Assembly: GCF_000308295.2 (NCBI RefSeq)
Contig: NZ_HG326652.1
Location: forward strand, 329,337 to 393,336
Length of the DNA stretch: 64,000 nucleotides
Reading direction: 5' to 3'
From: Afipia birgiae 34632
GTDB lineage: Bacteria > Pseudomonadota > Alphaproteobacteria > Rhizobiales > Xanthobacteraceae
This document shows positions 57,569 through 64,000 of this stretch, in pieces. Position 1 is the first letter of the stretch; every line of letters starts with the position of its first letter. Below the pieces are notes generated by a model. It saw only the letters and a program-made list of their open reading frames with translations. It had not been told where the DNA came from and did not search any database. Position numbers and translations under genes: made by a program.

Positions 57569-59146
57569 ATGCGCAATTTCATCTCGCCGTCCCGCTCGAT
57601 TGCAGTGGGAGAACGCGGCATGGCCGCGACCTCGCACCCGCAGGCAACCCTCGCCGCGCTCGATATCTTGAAAGCCGGCGGCAACGCCATGGATGCCGCC
57701 ATTGCGGCGGTTGCCTTGCAGGGCGTGGTCGAGCCGCAGATGACCGGCATCGGCGGCGATTGCTTTGTGCTGTATTCACCGAGAGCGGGCGCGCCGGTAT
57801 CTCTGAACGGCTCGGGCCGCACGCCGGCGAAGACCGATCTCGCCAAGACAATGGCCAAGGGCGCGAAGGCTCTGACGCCGACATCGATCGAAGGCATCAC
57901 CGTTCCGGGTGCAATCGATGCATGGTGCAAGCTCGCTGCGAAGCACGGAAGCAAATCGCTGGAAGAGATCTTCAAGCCGGCGATCGATGCCGCCGAGCAT
58001 GGTTTCCGCATCACACCGCGCGTCGCGTCAGACTGGTCGCGCAATCGCGCGCGGCTTGAAAGCAATCCGGCGGCGAAAGAACAGTACCTGCCCGGCGGCA
58101 TCGCGCCGGCCATCGGCGACCGGCGCAGCCAGCCAGCGCTCGGCAAGACGCTGCGACGCATCGCGCGCGAGGGCCGTGCGGCCTTTTATGAGGGCGAAGT
58201 CGCAGAGGAACTTGCAAGCGTGCTGCAGGCGCTAGGCGGTACGCATACTGTCGCGGATTTTGCCGCGAACGCGCCGGAAGATGTGACGCCTATTTCCACC
58301 AGTTATGGCGGTCACGACGTGCTCGAATGTCCGCCGAACGGGCAGGGGCTGGCGGCGCTGATGATCCTGCGCACGCTGGCGGGTTACGACATCAAGGCGC
58401 TTGCGGAAGTCGATCGCGTGCATCTGCTGGCGGAAGCGACCAAAGCGGCCTACCGCGCGCGTGATGCATTCTTCTGCGATCCCGTGCACGGCAAGGTCGA
58501 TTCGGCGCATTTTCTCTCGGACGCGTATATCGGCGCGATCCGCAGCAAGATCGACATGAAGCGCGCCAGCGCGGCCGTCGACTGGGACGATATCGAACAC
58601 AAGGATACGGTCTACGTCACGGTGGTGGACCGCGATCTCAATGCGGTGTCGTTCATCAATTCGCTGTTTCAGCCGTTCGGCAGCGGCATCTATGCGCCGA
58701 AGTCCGGTGTGCTGCTGCATAACCGCGGCTGGGGCTTCCGGCTTGAGCCGGGTCATCCCAACGCGCTTGGGCCGAACAAGCGGCCGATGCACACCATCAT
58801 TCCTGGCATGGTGATGAAGAACGGACGCTGCATGATGCCGTTTGGCGTCATGGGTGGGCATTATCAGGCGACCGGCCACGGAAACTTTCTCTCCAACGTG
58901 TTCGATCTCGGCATGGACATCCAGGCCGCATCCGAAGCCCCGCGCTCGTTCGCGTTCGAAGGCGTGCTGTCGCTGGAGCCGACCTTCGGAAAGGAGATCG
59001 GCACTGAACTCGCCGCGCGCGGTCACGACGTGAAATGGGCCGACGCCGCAATCGGCGGCTGCCAGGCGATCTGGATCGATCACGAGCGCGGCGTCCTGCT
59101 CGGCGCAACCGACCATCGCAAGGATGGTGTCGCGCTCGGCATTTGA
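57569..59146 (+). CDS. Gamma-glutamyltransferase family protein (GGT-like)
   Basis: A 525-residue Ntn-hydrolase of the GGT family. The large part begins [53 protein letters not shown]. The self-cleavage Thr is probably in [24 protein letters not shown] near residue 346. The end shows [22 protein letters not shown]. No signal peptide is seen, so it may be cytoplasmic, like the cephalosporin-acylase or YwrD-like members. The substrate is unknown. Confidence 0.88.
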   Translation: MRNFISPSRSIAVGERGMAATSHPQATLAALDILKAGGNAMDAAIAAVALQGVVEPQMTGIGGDCFVLYSPRAGAPVSLNGSGRTPAKTDLAKTMAKGAKALTPTSIEGITVPGAIDAWCKLAAKHGSKSLEEIFKPAIDAAEHGFRITPRVASDWSRNRARLESNPAAKEQYLPGGIAPAIGDRRSQPALGKTLRRIAREGRAAFYEGEVAEELASVLQALGGTHTVADFAANAPEDVTPISTSYGGHDVLECPPNGQGLAALMILRTLAGYDIKALAEVDRVHLLAEATKAAYRARDAFFCDPVHGKVDSAHFLSDAYIGAIRSKIDMKRASAAVDWDDIEHKDTVYVTVVDRDLNAVSFINSLFQPFGSGIYAPKSGVLLHNRGWGFRLEPGHPNALGPNKRPMHTIIPGMVMKNGRCMMPFGVMGGHYQATGHGNFLSNVFDLGMDIQAASEAPRSFAFEGVLSLEPTFGKEIGTELAARGHDVKWADAAIGGCQAIWIDHERGVLLGATDHRKDGVALGI

Positions 59147-59222
59147 GCACTCGTTCCGGACGCACGGCGTGCGTCCGGCGGCACATCAATCGGCGCGGAT
59201 ACTGCCGCGCGCGACTGTCAGG

Positions 59223-59546
59223 TCATGTATTGCCGTACTTCATGAAGAAGCACCGCCTCTCGCCGGAGAGGTTGTGGCATCGCCATGTCTTGCCGTCTTC
59301 GCTTGGCGTTGCTTGCTCGAACGGAACCAGCTCCTTGAATCGCGTGAGCCAGATTCCATCGGATCTGACCTGCACTTCGTCAGACCCGAGTTGCTCGCAA
59401 TCGCTCGGTCCACAACAGTGAACGCCATGGGATCCTTTGTAGGAACCTTCGGCGATCCAGTTCGGTCGTCCATCCGCGTCATGCGCAAGGCAGACGCGGG
59501 TCACCAGCAGTCCGACTGCCAGAAACAAGAAAATGACTGATCGCAT
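59223..59546 (-). CDS. Small exported Cys-rich protein
   Basis: I recognise no function. The 107-residue protein has a signal peptide (MRSVIFLFLAVGLLVTRVCLA) and a mature part of about 85 residues with several Cys residues, such as HGVHCCGPSDCEQL and TWRCHNLSGERRCFFM, likely in disulfides. The ribosome site is perfect: AAGGAGGTGAT starts 14 bases before the ATG. It resembles uncharacterised Bradyrhizobium proteins. It is convergent with the GGT-like gene. Confidence 0.78.
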   Translation of the reverse strand: MRSVIFLFLAVGLLVTRVCLAHDADGRPNWIAEGSYKGSHGVHCCGPSDCEQLGSDEVQVRSDGIWLTRFKELVPFEQATPSEDGKTWRCHNLSGERRCFFMKYGNT

Positions 59547-59738
59547 CACATCACCTCCTTGGGGAGATGCGAAGCATCAATCGTGCCAAATGAAGGGCCG
59601 CAAATCTCGGCTGTGAGCCCGGGCTGCAAAGGTCGCCCATGGAGAATCGGATTACCGGTGAATGGGTTGCTTCACATTCTGCGCGGTTCCACGAAAGCGT
59701 GTTAGCCTGCAGCATAAAAATAAAATCAGGGAGGCATC

Positions 59739-60737
59739 ATGAATCGGCGCGAAGTTTTGAAGGCGGCTGCGGTTCTGCCGTTGTCGCAGGTTGCGTTGTA
59801 TACGCTCTCCGGCACTTCCCATGCGCAGGCGGCATGGCCGTCGCGCAACATCACCATGATCGTACCGTTTCCGGCCGGCGGACAGGCGGATCTTGCGGCG
59901 CGTCCGGTGGCGCTGGCGCTGGAACGCATTCTCGGCAAGACCGTGATCGTCGACAACCGCGCCGGTGGCGGCGGCGGTTCGGTCGGCAATGCCGCGGCTG
60001 CGCGTGCCGAGCCAGACGGCTACACGCTGCTGATGACGCTCTCGTCGCTGGCGGTGCTGCCGGAAGCTGACCGGCTGTTCGATCGCCCGGTCGCTTACGA
60101 GATGTCGCAATTTGCGCCGGTGGCGCGGGTGCTGGCCGATCCGACTATGCTGGCGGTCCCGGCGTCCGCGCCGTGGAAAGCGGTGAAGGATTTCGTTGAG
60201 GATGCGAAAGCGCGTCCGGGCCAGATTCCTTACGGGTCGTCCGGTCCCTACGGCACGCTGCACATCGCGATGGAAATGTTCGCGGCCAGCGCCGGTATCA
60301 AACTGCTTCACGTGCCGTTCCGCGGCGCAGGCCCTGCGCTGACCGGGCTGCTTACCGGCACGGTGCAGGCGGTGGCCTCCGCGCCGGGCACACTTCGCGC
60401 GCAGGTCGATGCCGGCAAGATGCGCGTACTGGCGGGATGGGGCGCGAAGCGCGTCGCGAGTTTTCCCGACGTGCCGACGTTTCAGGAGCTCGGCTACAAG
60501 GACGTCGAGTTCTACATCTGGGCCGGCTTGTTCGCGCAGACCGCGTTGCCTGCGCCGATCATGACAAGGTTGCGCGAGGCGATGGGCGAGGCGGTGCGCG
60601 CGCCGGAAGTGGTGAAGACCTTCGAGACCGCGGGCAGTCCGGTCGCCTACCTGGATGCGCCGGAATTTGCGAAGTTCGTCGAAGCCGACAGCGCGCGGCT
60701 GATCGCTGCAGTGAAGAAGATCGGCAAGGTGGAGTAG
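59739..60737 (+). CDS. Bug/TctC-family periplasmic binding protein, orphan
   Basis: A 332-residue solute-binding protein of the tripartite tricarboxylate (TTT) family. The N-terminus NRREVLKAAAVLPLSQVALYTLSGTSHAQA is a twin-arginine-like signal. Mature features are ITMIVPFPAGGQADLAARPVALALE, VIVDNRAGGGGGSVGNAAAARAEPDGYTLL and LLHVPFRGAGPALTGLLTG. The ligand is often a carboxylate. Membrane partners TctA and TctB are absent from the neighbourhood, which is common for Bug proteins. Confidence 0.9.
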   Translation: MNRREVLKAAAVLPLSQVALYTLSGTSHAQAAWPSRNITMIVPFPAGGQADLAARPVALALERILGKTVIVDNRAGGGGGSVGNAAAARAEPDGYTLLMTLSSLAVLPEADRLFDRPVAYEMSQFAPVARVLADPTMLAVPASAPWKAVKDFVEDAKARPGQIPYGSSGPYGTLHIAMEMFAASAGIKLLHVPFRGAGPALTGLLTGTVQAVASAPGTLRAQVDAGKMRVLAGWGAKRVASFPDVPTFQELGYKDVEFYIWAGLFAQTALPAPIMTRLREAMGEAVRAPEVVKTFETAGSPVAYLDAPEFAKFVEADSARLIAAVKKIGKVE

Positions 60738-60756
60738 AAAGACGTTTTACTCGGCG

Positions 60757-60839
60757 TCATTGCGAGCGTAGCGAAGCAATCCAGTCTTGGGAAAAGAAAA
60801 TCTGGATTGCTTCGTCCCGCTACGCTCCTCGCAATGACA
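60757..60839. repeat. Dispersed long palindrome, GTCATTGCGAG type
   Basis: GTCATTGCGAG and CTCGCAATGAC form the ends, GCAATCCAG and CTGGATTGC the inner arms, with GTAGCG / CGCTAC halves between. I recall this element as common in alphaproteobacterial chromosomes. It sits in the convergent spacer between the binding protein and YbaK genes. Confidence 0.85.
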
Positions 60840-60852
60840 GCTGGAACGTCGC

Positions 60853-61335
60853 TCACACCACTTCGCTCTGCTCTCGTATCTCGCTGACGTCGACCCATTC
60901 CGCATTGGTCAATTCGGCCATGCGTGCGGGCGAGATGCGTACGGCGCTGTTGATCGAGCCGGCGGCCGGCACGACTTCGCTGAAGGCCTTCAGTGAAATG
61001 TCGCAATAGACCGGCAGCTGTATCTTCAGCCCGAACGGGCAGATGCCGCCGACCGGATGGCCGGTGGCGTCCAGCGCTTCTTCCGCATTGAGCATGCGTG
61101 GTTTGCCGCCAAACACCGCACGCGCCTTCTTGTTGTCGAGCCGCGCGGTGCCGCAGGTCACCACCAGCAGCACGCGGTCGCCGACGCGCAGGGACAGTGT
61201 CTTGGCGATCTCCGCCGGTGTTACGCCAAAGGCTTCGGCGGCCAGTGCTACGGTGGCTGAACTCTTGTCGGATTCAATCACGACAATGTCGGGCGCGTTG
61301 CTTGCGAAGAACGCGCGAACGGATTCAACGGTCAT
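60853..61335 (-). CDS. YbaK/EbsC-family Cys-tRNA(Pro)/aminoacyl-tRNA deacylase
   Basis: A 160-residue trans-editing deacylase of the YbaK/ProX type, which removes wrong amino acids from tRNA. Features are IAKTLSLRVGDRVLLVVTCGTARLDNKKARAVFG near residue 42 and TGHPVGGICPFGLKIQLPVYCD near residue 92. This group of YbaK-like proteins in Bradyrhizobiaceae is small and has no assigned tRNA. No linked partner is evident. Confidence 0.88.
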   Translation of the reverse strand: MTVESVRAFFASNAPDIVVIESDKSSATVALAAEAFGVTPAEIAKTLSLRVGDRVLLVVTCGTARLDNKKARAVFGGKPRMLNAEEALDATGHPVGGICPFGLKIQLPVYCDISLKAFSEVVPAAGSINSAVRISPARMAELTNAEWVDVSEIREQSEVV

Positions 61336-61388
61336 GCTTCTATAATTCCAGAGGTGTTGCTTTATGCGGCCTTATGCACGGTCGGGCC

Positions 61389-62258
61389 TCAAATGCCCAG
61401 CAGCTTGCGCGCATTGGCCTTCAGCACCTTCGGCCGCACCTCGTCGCGGATGTCGAGTTTCTCGAAATCCGCCATCCAGCGGTCCGGCGTGATCACCGGC
61501 CAGTCCGATCCGAACAGCATCTTGTCCTGCAGGATGGTGTTGACGTAGCGCACCAGAATGGGCGGGAAATATTGCGGCGACCATCCGGAGAGGTCGATAT
61601 AGACATTCGGCTTGTGGGTCGCGACCGACAGCGCTTCCTCCTGCCAGGGGAAGGACGGATGCGCGAGAATGATTTTCATGTCGGGAAAATCCACCGCGAC
61701 ATCGTCGATATACATCGGGTTGGAATATTTCAGCCGCATGCCGTTGCCGCCGCGCATGCCGGAGCCGACGCCGGTCTGGCCGGTGTGAAACAGCGCAATC
61801 GATCCGGATTCGGCAATCGCCTCATAAAGCGGATAAGCCATCCGGTCGTTCGGATAAAAGCCCTGCATGGTGGGATGGAATTTGAATCCCTTGATGCCGT
61901 AGTCGGCGGCAAGTTTTCGCGCCTCGCGTGCGCCGAGCTTGCCCTTGGCGGGATCGATGCTCGCGAATGGAATCAGCACATCGGAATTCTGCGCCGCCAG
62001 TTCTGCCATCTCGTAATTATTGTAGCGGCGGAAGCCGGTCTCGCGTTCAGCATCGACGGGAAAGATCACCGCGCCGATTTTCTTGGCGCGGTAGTAGGCC
62101 GCGGTCTCCGGCACGGTGGGCGGATGCTTGTGCGGCGACTTGAAATATTCCGACATCGCGGCCTGAAAATCGTCATAGCCGTCATCGCCGTGGGTGCCGC
62201 AAGGCTCCTCGGCGTGGGTGTGGATGTCGATGGCGATCAGGTCGTCCGGATTAAGCAT
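61389..62258 (-). CDS. Amidohydrolase family protein (ACMSD/4-oxalomesaconate-type)
   Basis: A 289-residue metal-dependent hydrolase of the amidohydrolase 2 group. The metal site IDIHTHAEEP is near the start; further motifs are GFKFHPTMQGFYPNDR and ALFHTGQTGVGSGMRGG, then ILAHPSFPW and FGSDWPVITPDRW near the end. Members are decarboxylases or hydratases of aromatic degradation. The ATG at 62258 has GGGAG six bases upstream. It sits behind the 33-bp palindrome and iclR on the same strand. Confidence 0.86.
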   Translation of the reverse strand: MLNPDDLIAIDIHTHAEEPCGTHGDDGYDDFQAAMSEYFKSPHKHPPTVPETAAYYRAKKIGAVIFPVDAERETGFRRYNNYEMAELAAQNSDVLIPFASIDPAKGKLGAREARKLAADYGIKGFKFHPTMQGFYPNDRMAYPLYEAIAESGSIALFHTGQTGVGSGMRGGNGMRLKYSNPMYIDDVAVDFPDMKIILAHPSFPWQEEALSVATHKPNVYIDLSGWSPQYFPPILVRYVNTILQDKMLFGSDWPVITPDRWMADFEKLDIRDEVRPKVLKANARKLLGI

Positions 62259-62303
62259 GCGCATCTCCCGGCTAAGGCGATCCCGCATCAAAAAGCGGGA
62301 CGC

Positions 62304-62336
62304 CGTGAATTGATTATAATTTATAATCAATTCACG
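62304..62336. promoter_or_regulatory. 33-bp perfect palindrome upstream of the amidohydrolase
   Basis: A perfect palindrome of two 16-base halves (left half CGTGAATTGATTATAA) around one central T at 62320. It is AT-rich in a GC-rich context and lies 46 bases before the amidohydrolase start and 20 bases after the iclR stop. Probable operator, perhaps overlapping a promoter (TATAAT-like core). The binding protein is unknown; an IclR or GntR type would fit. Confidence 0.75.
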
Positions 62337-62356
62337 CCGGGACGCAACGCGCAGCT

Positions 62357-63127
62357 TCAGTTGTTGGCGGTGGTCTGGGTCCTGATGTCCTGTGCGGTGC
62401 GTTTCAGCGCCACCAAAAACTTCTTCTTCGCTTCGGCCTCGGTCACTGTGCCCGAAATGGTGTTGATGCTGACGGCGGCCACCACATGGCCGGCCTGATC
62501 GCGCACCGGCACCGCGATGCCGCAGATCGCGGGATCGAGCTCGCCGTCGATCCAGGCGTAACCCTGCTGCTCCACCCGCGCGAGTTCCTCGCCGAGTTTG
62601 ATCGGGCAGATCACGGTGCGGGGAGTCACCTGCTTGAATTCGGTGCTGGAGAGATATTGCGCGCGCTGTTCCGGCGGCAGTGCTGCCAGCAGCACGCGGC
62701 CCAGCGAAATCAAATGCGCGGGCAGGCGGCTGCCGATGCCGAGATTGGCGGAGAGAATACGCCGTGCAGGCAGACGCAGCGCATAGACGATTTCAGTCTC
62801 GTCGAGCACGGCCAGCGCGCAGGATTCACCGATGTCGTTGCGAAGATCCTCGAGAGCGCGCTGCGCGTAGCCCCAGTAGGGCAGTGCGTTGAGATAGGAC
62901 AATCCGAGGCCGAGCGCGCGGGGACGCAGGCTGAAGTAGCGGCCGTCTGCCTCGCAGTACTTCAGCGCCACCAATGTCGCCAGCATGCGTCGCGCGGTCG
63001 CGCGTGTCAGTCCGGCCGCCACGGCGGTTTCGGAGAGCGTGTGCCGTCCGGGTGGACGCCCCAGCGCCTCGACCACAGAAAATCCCCGTGCAATGGCGCG
63101 GACGAAACTGTCGCTTTCCTTGGACAT
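62357..63127 (-). CDS. IclR-family transcriptional regulator
   Basis: A 256-residue regulator of the PcaR/PobR-like IclR group. The N-terminal winged helix is near residues 8-70 (IARGFSVVEALGRPPGRHTLSETAVAAGLTRATARRMLATLVALKYCEAD). The effector domain carries RRILSANLGIGSRLPAHLISLGRVLLAALP and GYAWIDGELDPAICGIAVPVRD. It precedes the amidohydrolase on the same strand and is divergent from the MaoC-like pair, so it probably regulates both. The effector is likely an aromatic or related acid. Confidence 0.9.
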   Translation of the reverse strand: MSKESDSFVRAIARGFSVVEALGRPPGRHTLSETAVAAGLTRATARRMLATLVALKYCEADGRYFSLRPRALGLGLSYLNALPYWGYAQRALEDLRNDIGESCALAVLDETEIVYALRLPARRILSANLGIGSRLPAHLISLGRVLLAALPPEQRAQYLSSTEFKQVTPRTVICPIKLGEELARVEQQGYAWIDGELDPAICGIAVPVRDQAGHVVAAVSINTISGTVTEAEAKKKFLVALKRTAQDIRTQTTANN

Positions 63128-63232
63128 TCAAGTTCCTCTCATCTTCCGGCTTGTCAGGTCCGAAAAGCCGGACCATAGTGTTCGTGTGGTGACGATAAAG
63201 TTCGCCTGATGAACATTAGATGAGAGATTGCC

Positions 63233-63709
63233 ATGGCGCAAGCACAAGCTTTCGAGACCGATTTCTGGAAGGACGAGAATTTGCGAAAGGTCTGGGACGA
63301 GATCGTTCCAGGTGAACCGCGCAAGACGATCCCCTACCTGTTGACGAAGGAAGCCATCGCGCTCCTTTGCAAGGCTGTCGGTGAAACCAATCCCCTTTAT
63401 CTCGACGAGGCTTATGCGAAGACCACGCCTTGGGGCGGGATTATCGCGCCGCCGTCGATCCACATCCTGCTGATGTTCTCCTGCACTGAAGCAGATGACT
63501 GGATGCGGTCACCCGGCACCGTGAATGCCGGACAGTCCTGGAGCTACAACAAGCCCGCGCGGCCCGGCGACACCATCACGCTGCAGGCCCGAGCGCTCGA
63601 CAAGTTCATCAAGCGCGAGCGGCTGTTCGTGGTCCACGACAATGTCTTCTTCAATCAGCATGGCGACGTGATCTGTTCCGGCCGCGGCCAGACCATCCGG
63701 CCGATGTAA
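63233..63709 (+). CDS. MaoC-like hydratase, FAS1-type N-terminal-domain protein
   Basis: A 158-residue hot-dog-fold protein of the MaoC N-terminal (FAS1-like dehydratase) type. Features include LCKAVGETNPLYLDEAYAKTTPWGGIIAPPSI and NAGQSWSYNKPARPGDTITLQARALDKFIKRER. It is followed 21 bases later by a second, catalytic-type MaoC gene, a usual pair that forms a heterodimeric enoyl-CoA hydratase. Substrate unknown. It is divergent from iclR. Confidence 0.85.
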   Translation: MAQAQAFETDFWKDENLRKVWDEIVPGEPRKTIPYLLTKEAIALLCKAVGETNPLYLDEAYAKTTPWGGIIAPPSIHILLMFSCTEADDWMRSPGTVNAGQSWSYNKPARPGDTITLQARALDKFIKRERLFVVHDNVFFNQHGDVICSGRGQTIRPM

Positions 63710-63730
63710 GCGAACGCGAGGAGTCCAAAC

Positions 63731-64000
63731 ATGACGACGACATTCGAAACCCTCTCGGTCGGCGACAGCATCGACGGCCCGAAGTTCTCTGTCTCGCGCG
63801 AATCCATTCGCTTGTTTTGCGATGCATCGCTCGATTACAACCCGCTGCATCTCGACGACAATTACATGAAGGGCGATTTCGGCAAGACCAATTTCGGCGG
63901 CATCATCATGCACGGCATGAACAACTTCGGGCTGATCACCCGGATGCTGACCGACTGGGCGTATCCTGCAGGCGCCATTCATCGCCGCCTCGAAACGCGA
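63731..64000 (+). CDS. MaoC-like hydratase, 3' end cut
   Basis: The first 90 residues of a second MaoC-type hot-dog protein (TTTFETLSVGDSIDGPKFSVSRESIRLFCDASLDYNPLHLDD), cut by the window edge. The catalytic pair is expected in DYNPLHLDD and MHGM-type motifs; both are present. An AGGAG lies nine bases before the ATG. It forms a pair with the preceding gene. Confidence 0.82.
   Translation, partial: MTTTFETLSVGDSIDGPKFSVSRESIRLFCDASLDYNPLHLDDNYMKGDFGKTNFGGIIMHGMNNFGLITRMLTDWAYPAGAIHRRLETR

Noticed and set aside
60647..61006. 119-codon minus-strand frame near the YbaK gene
   Set aside because: It translates the dispersed palindrome at 60757-60839, a known source of false proteins, and overlaps the real YbaK gene in another frame.

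Overview
The window reads as chromosomal backbone of a high-GC alphaproteobacterium of the Bradyrhizobiaceae/Nitrobacteraceae (Bradyrhizobium, Rhodopseudomonas, Afipia, Nitrobacter and relatives). This rests on CIRCE-controlled groESL, a CpdR regulator, HisZ with a long HisG, the cysQ-DUF4170-DUF374-waaA-lpxK-DUF2093 lipid A block, a suhB/MmgR-type sRNA, a ChbG/HpnK-type deacetylase, a fluoroacetate-dehalogenase-type hydrolase and dispersed palindromes typical of the group. The genus cannot be fixed from sequence reading alone. I see no rRNA, CRISPR array, insertion sequence, phage or plasmid genes. There is one tRNA (Val, GAC).

Layout. 1-7 kb: azlCD (left edge, azlC cut), a TetR regulator, glycolate oxidase glcD-[ASCH/winged helix gene]-glcE-glcF and a lysine-rich histone-like protein. 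7.5-12.4 kb: a TorF-type porin, an SbmA/BacA-like ABC exporter and a lactate/glycolate permease. 12.5-23 kb: a META-like protein, a phytoene-desaturase-like oxidoreductase, an exported unknown, groEL-groES with promoter and CIRCE, a lipoprotein, an MFS carrier, an orphan cheZ, an L,D-transpeptidase and a DUF2076 protein. 23-28 kb (minus strand): rsmE, hisZ, hisG, a polyprenyl-type glycosyltransferase and a ChbG/HpnK deacetylase. 28-31 kb: two pairs of long palindromes around an exported protein, ubiA and a DUF6101 gene. 31-36.6 kb: pmbA and the lipid A/Kdo block. 36.6-47 kb: DUF2093, xseA, purD, a FAcD-type dehalogenase with a GNAT, tadA, an RluB-type synthase with a long repeat-rich N-terminus, rsmD, mutL and arfB. 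47-54 kb: a TauE/SafE exporter beside a frameshifted lysR, a HisN/SuhB-type phosphatase with the sRNA, N-formylglutamate amidohydrolase, cpdR, tRNA-Val, and small stress or granule proteins. 54-64 kb: accessory metabolism, with an alpha/beta hydrolase, wrbA, pirin and divergent LysR, a GGT-like enzyme, an orphan Bug-type binding protein, a YbaK deacylase, an amidohydrolase behind a 33-bp perfect palindrome, an IclR regulator and two MaoC-like hydratases (the last cut by the right edge).

Several blocks work as units. GlcDEF plus the LldP/GlcA-type permease could take up and oxidise glycolate or lactate. The 31-36.6 kb block finishes lipid A (LpxK), adds Kdo (WaaA) and probably acyl groups (DUF374). 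HisG and HisZ form the first enzyme of histidine synthesis, and the HisN-like phosphatase at 48.9 kb may supply a later step. The most unusual signals are the four long palindromes with compensatory stem changes, the 33-bp palindrome, the ASCH/winged-helix gene inside glcDEF, the single-base disruption of lysR, and the complete FAcD active-site set in the hydrolase at 39.9 kb.
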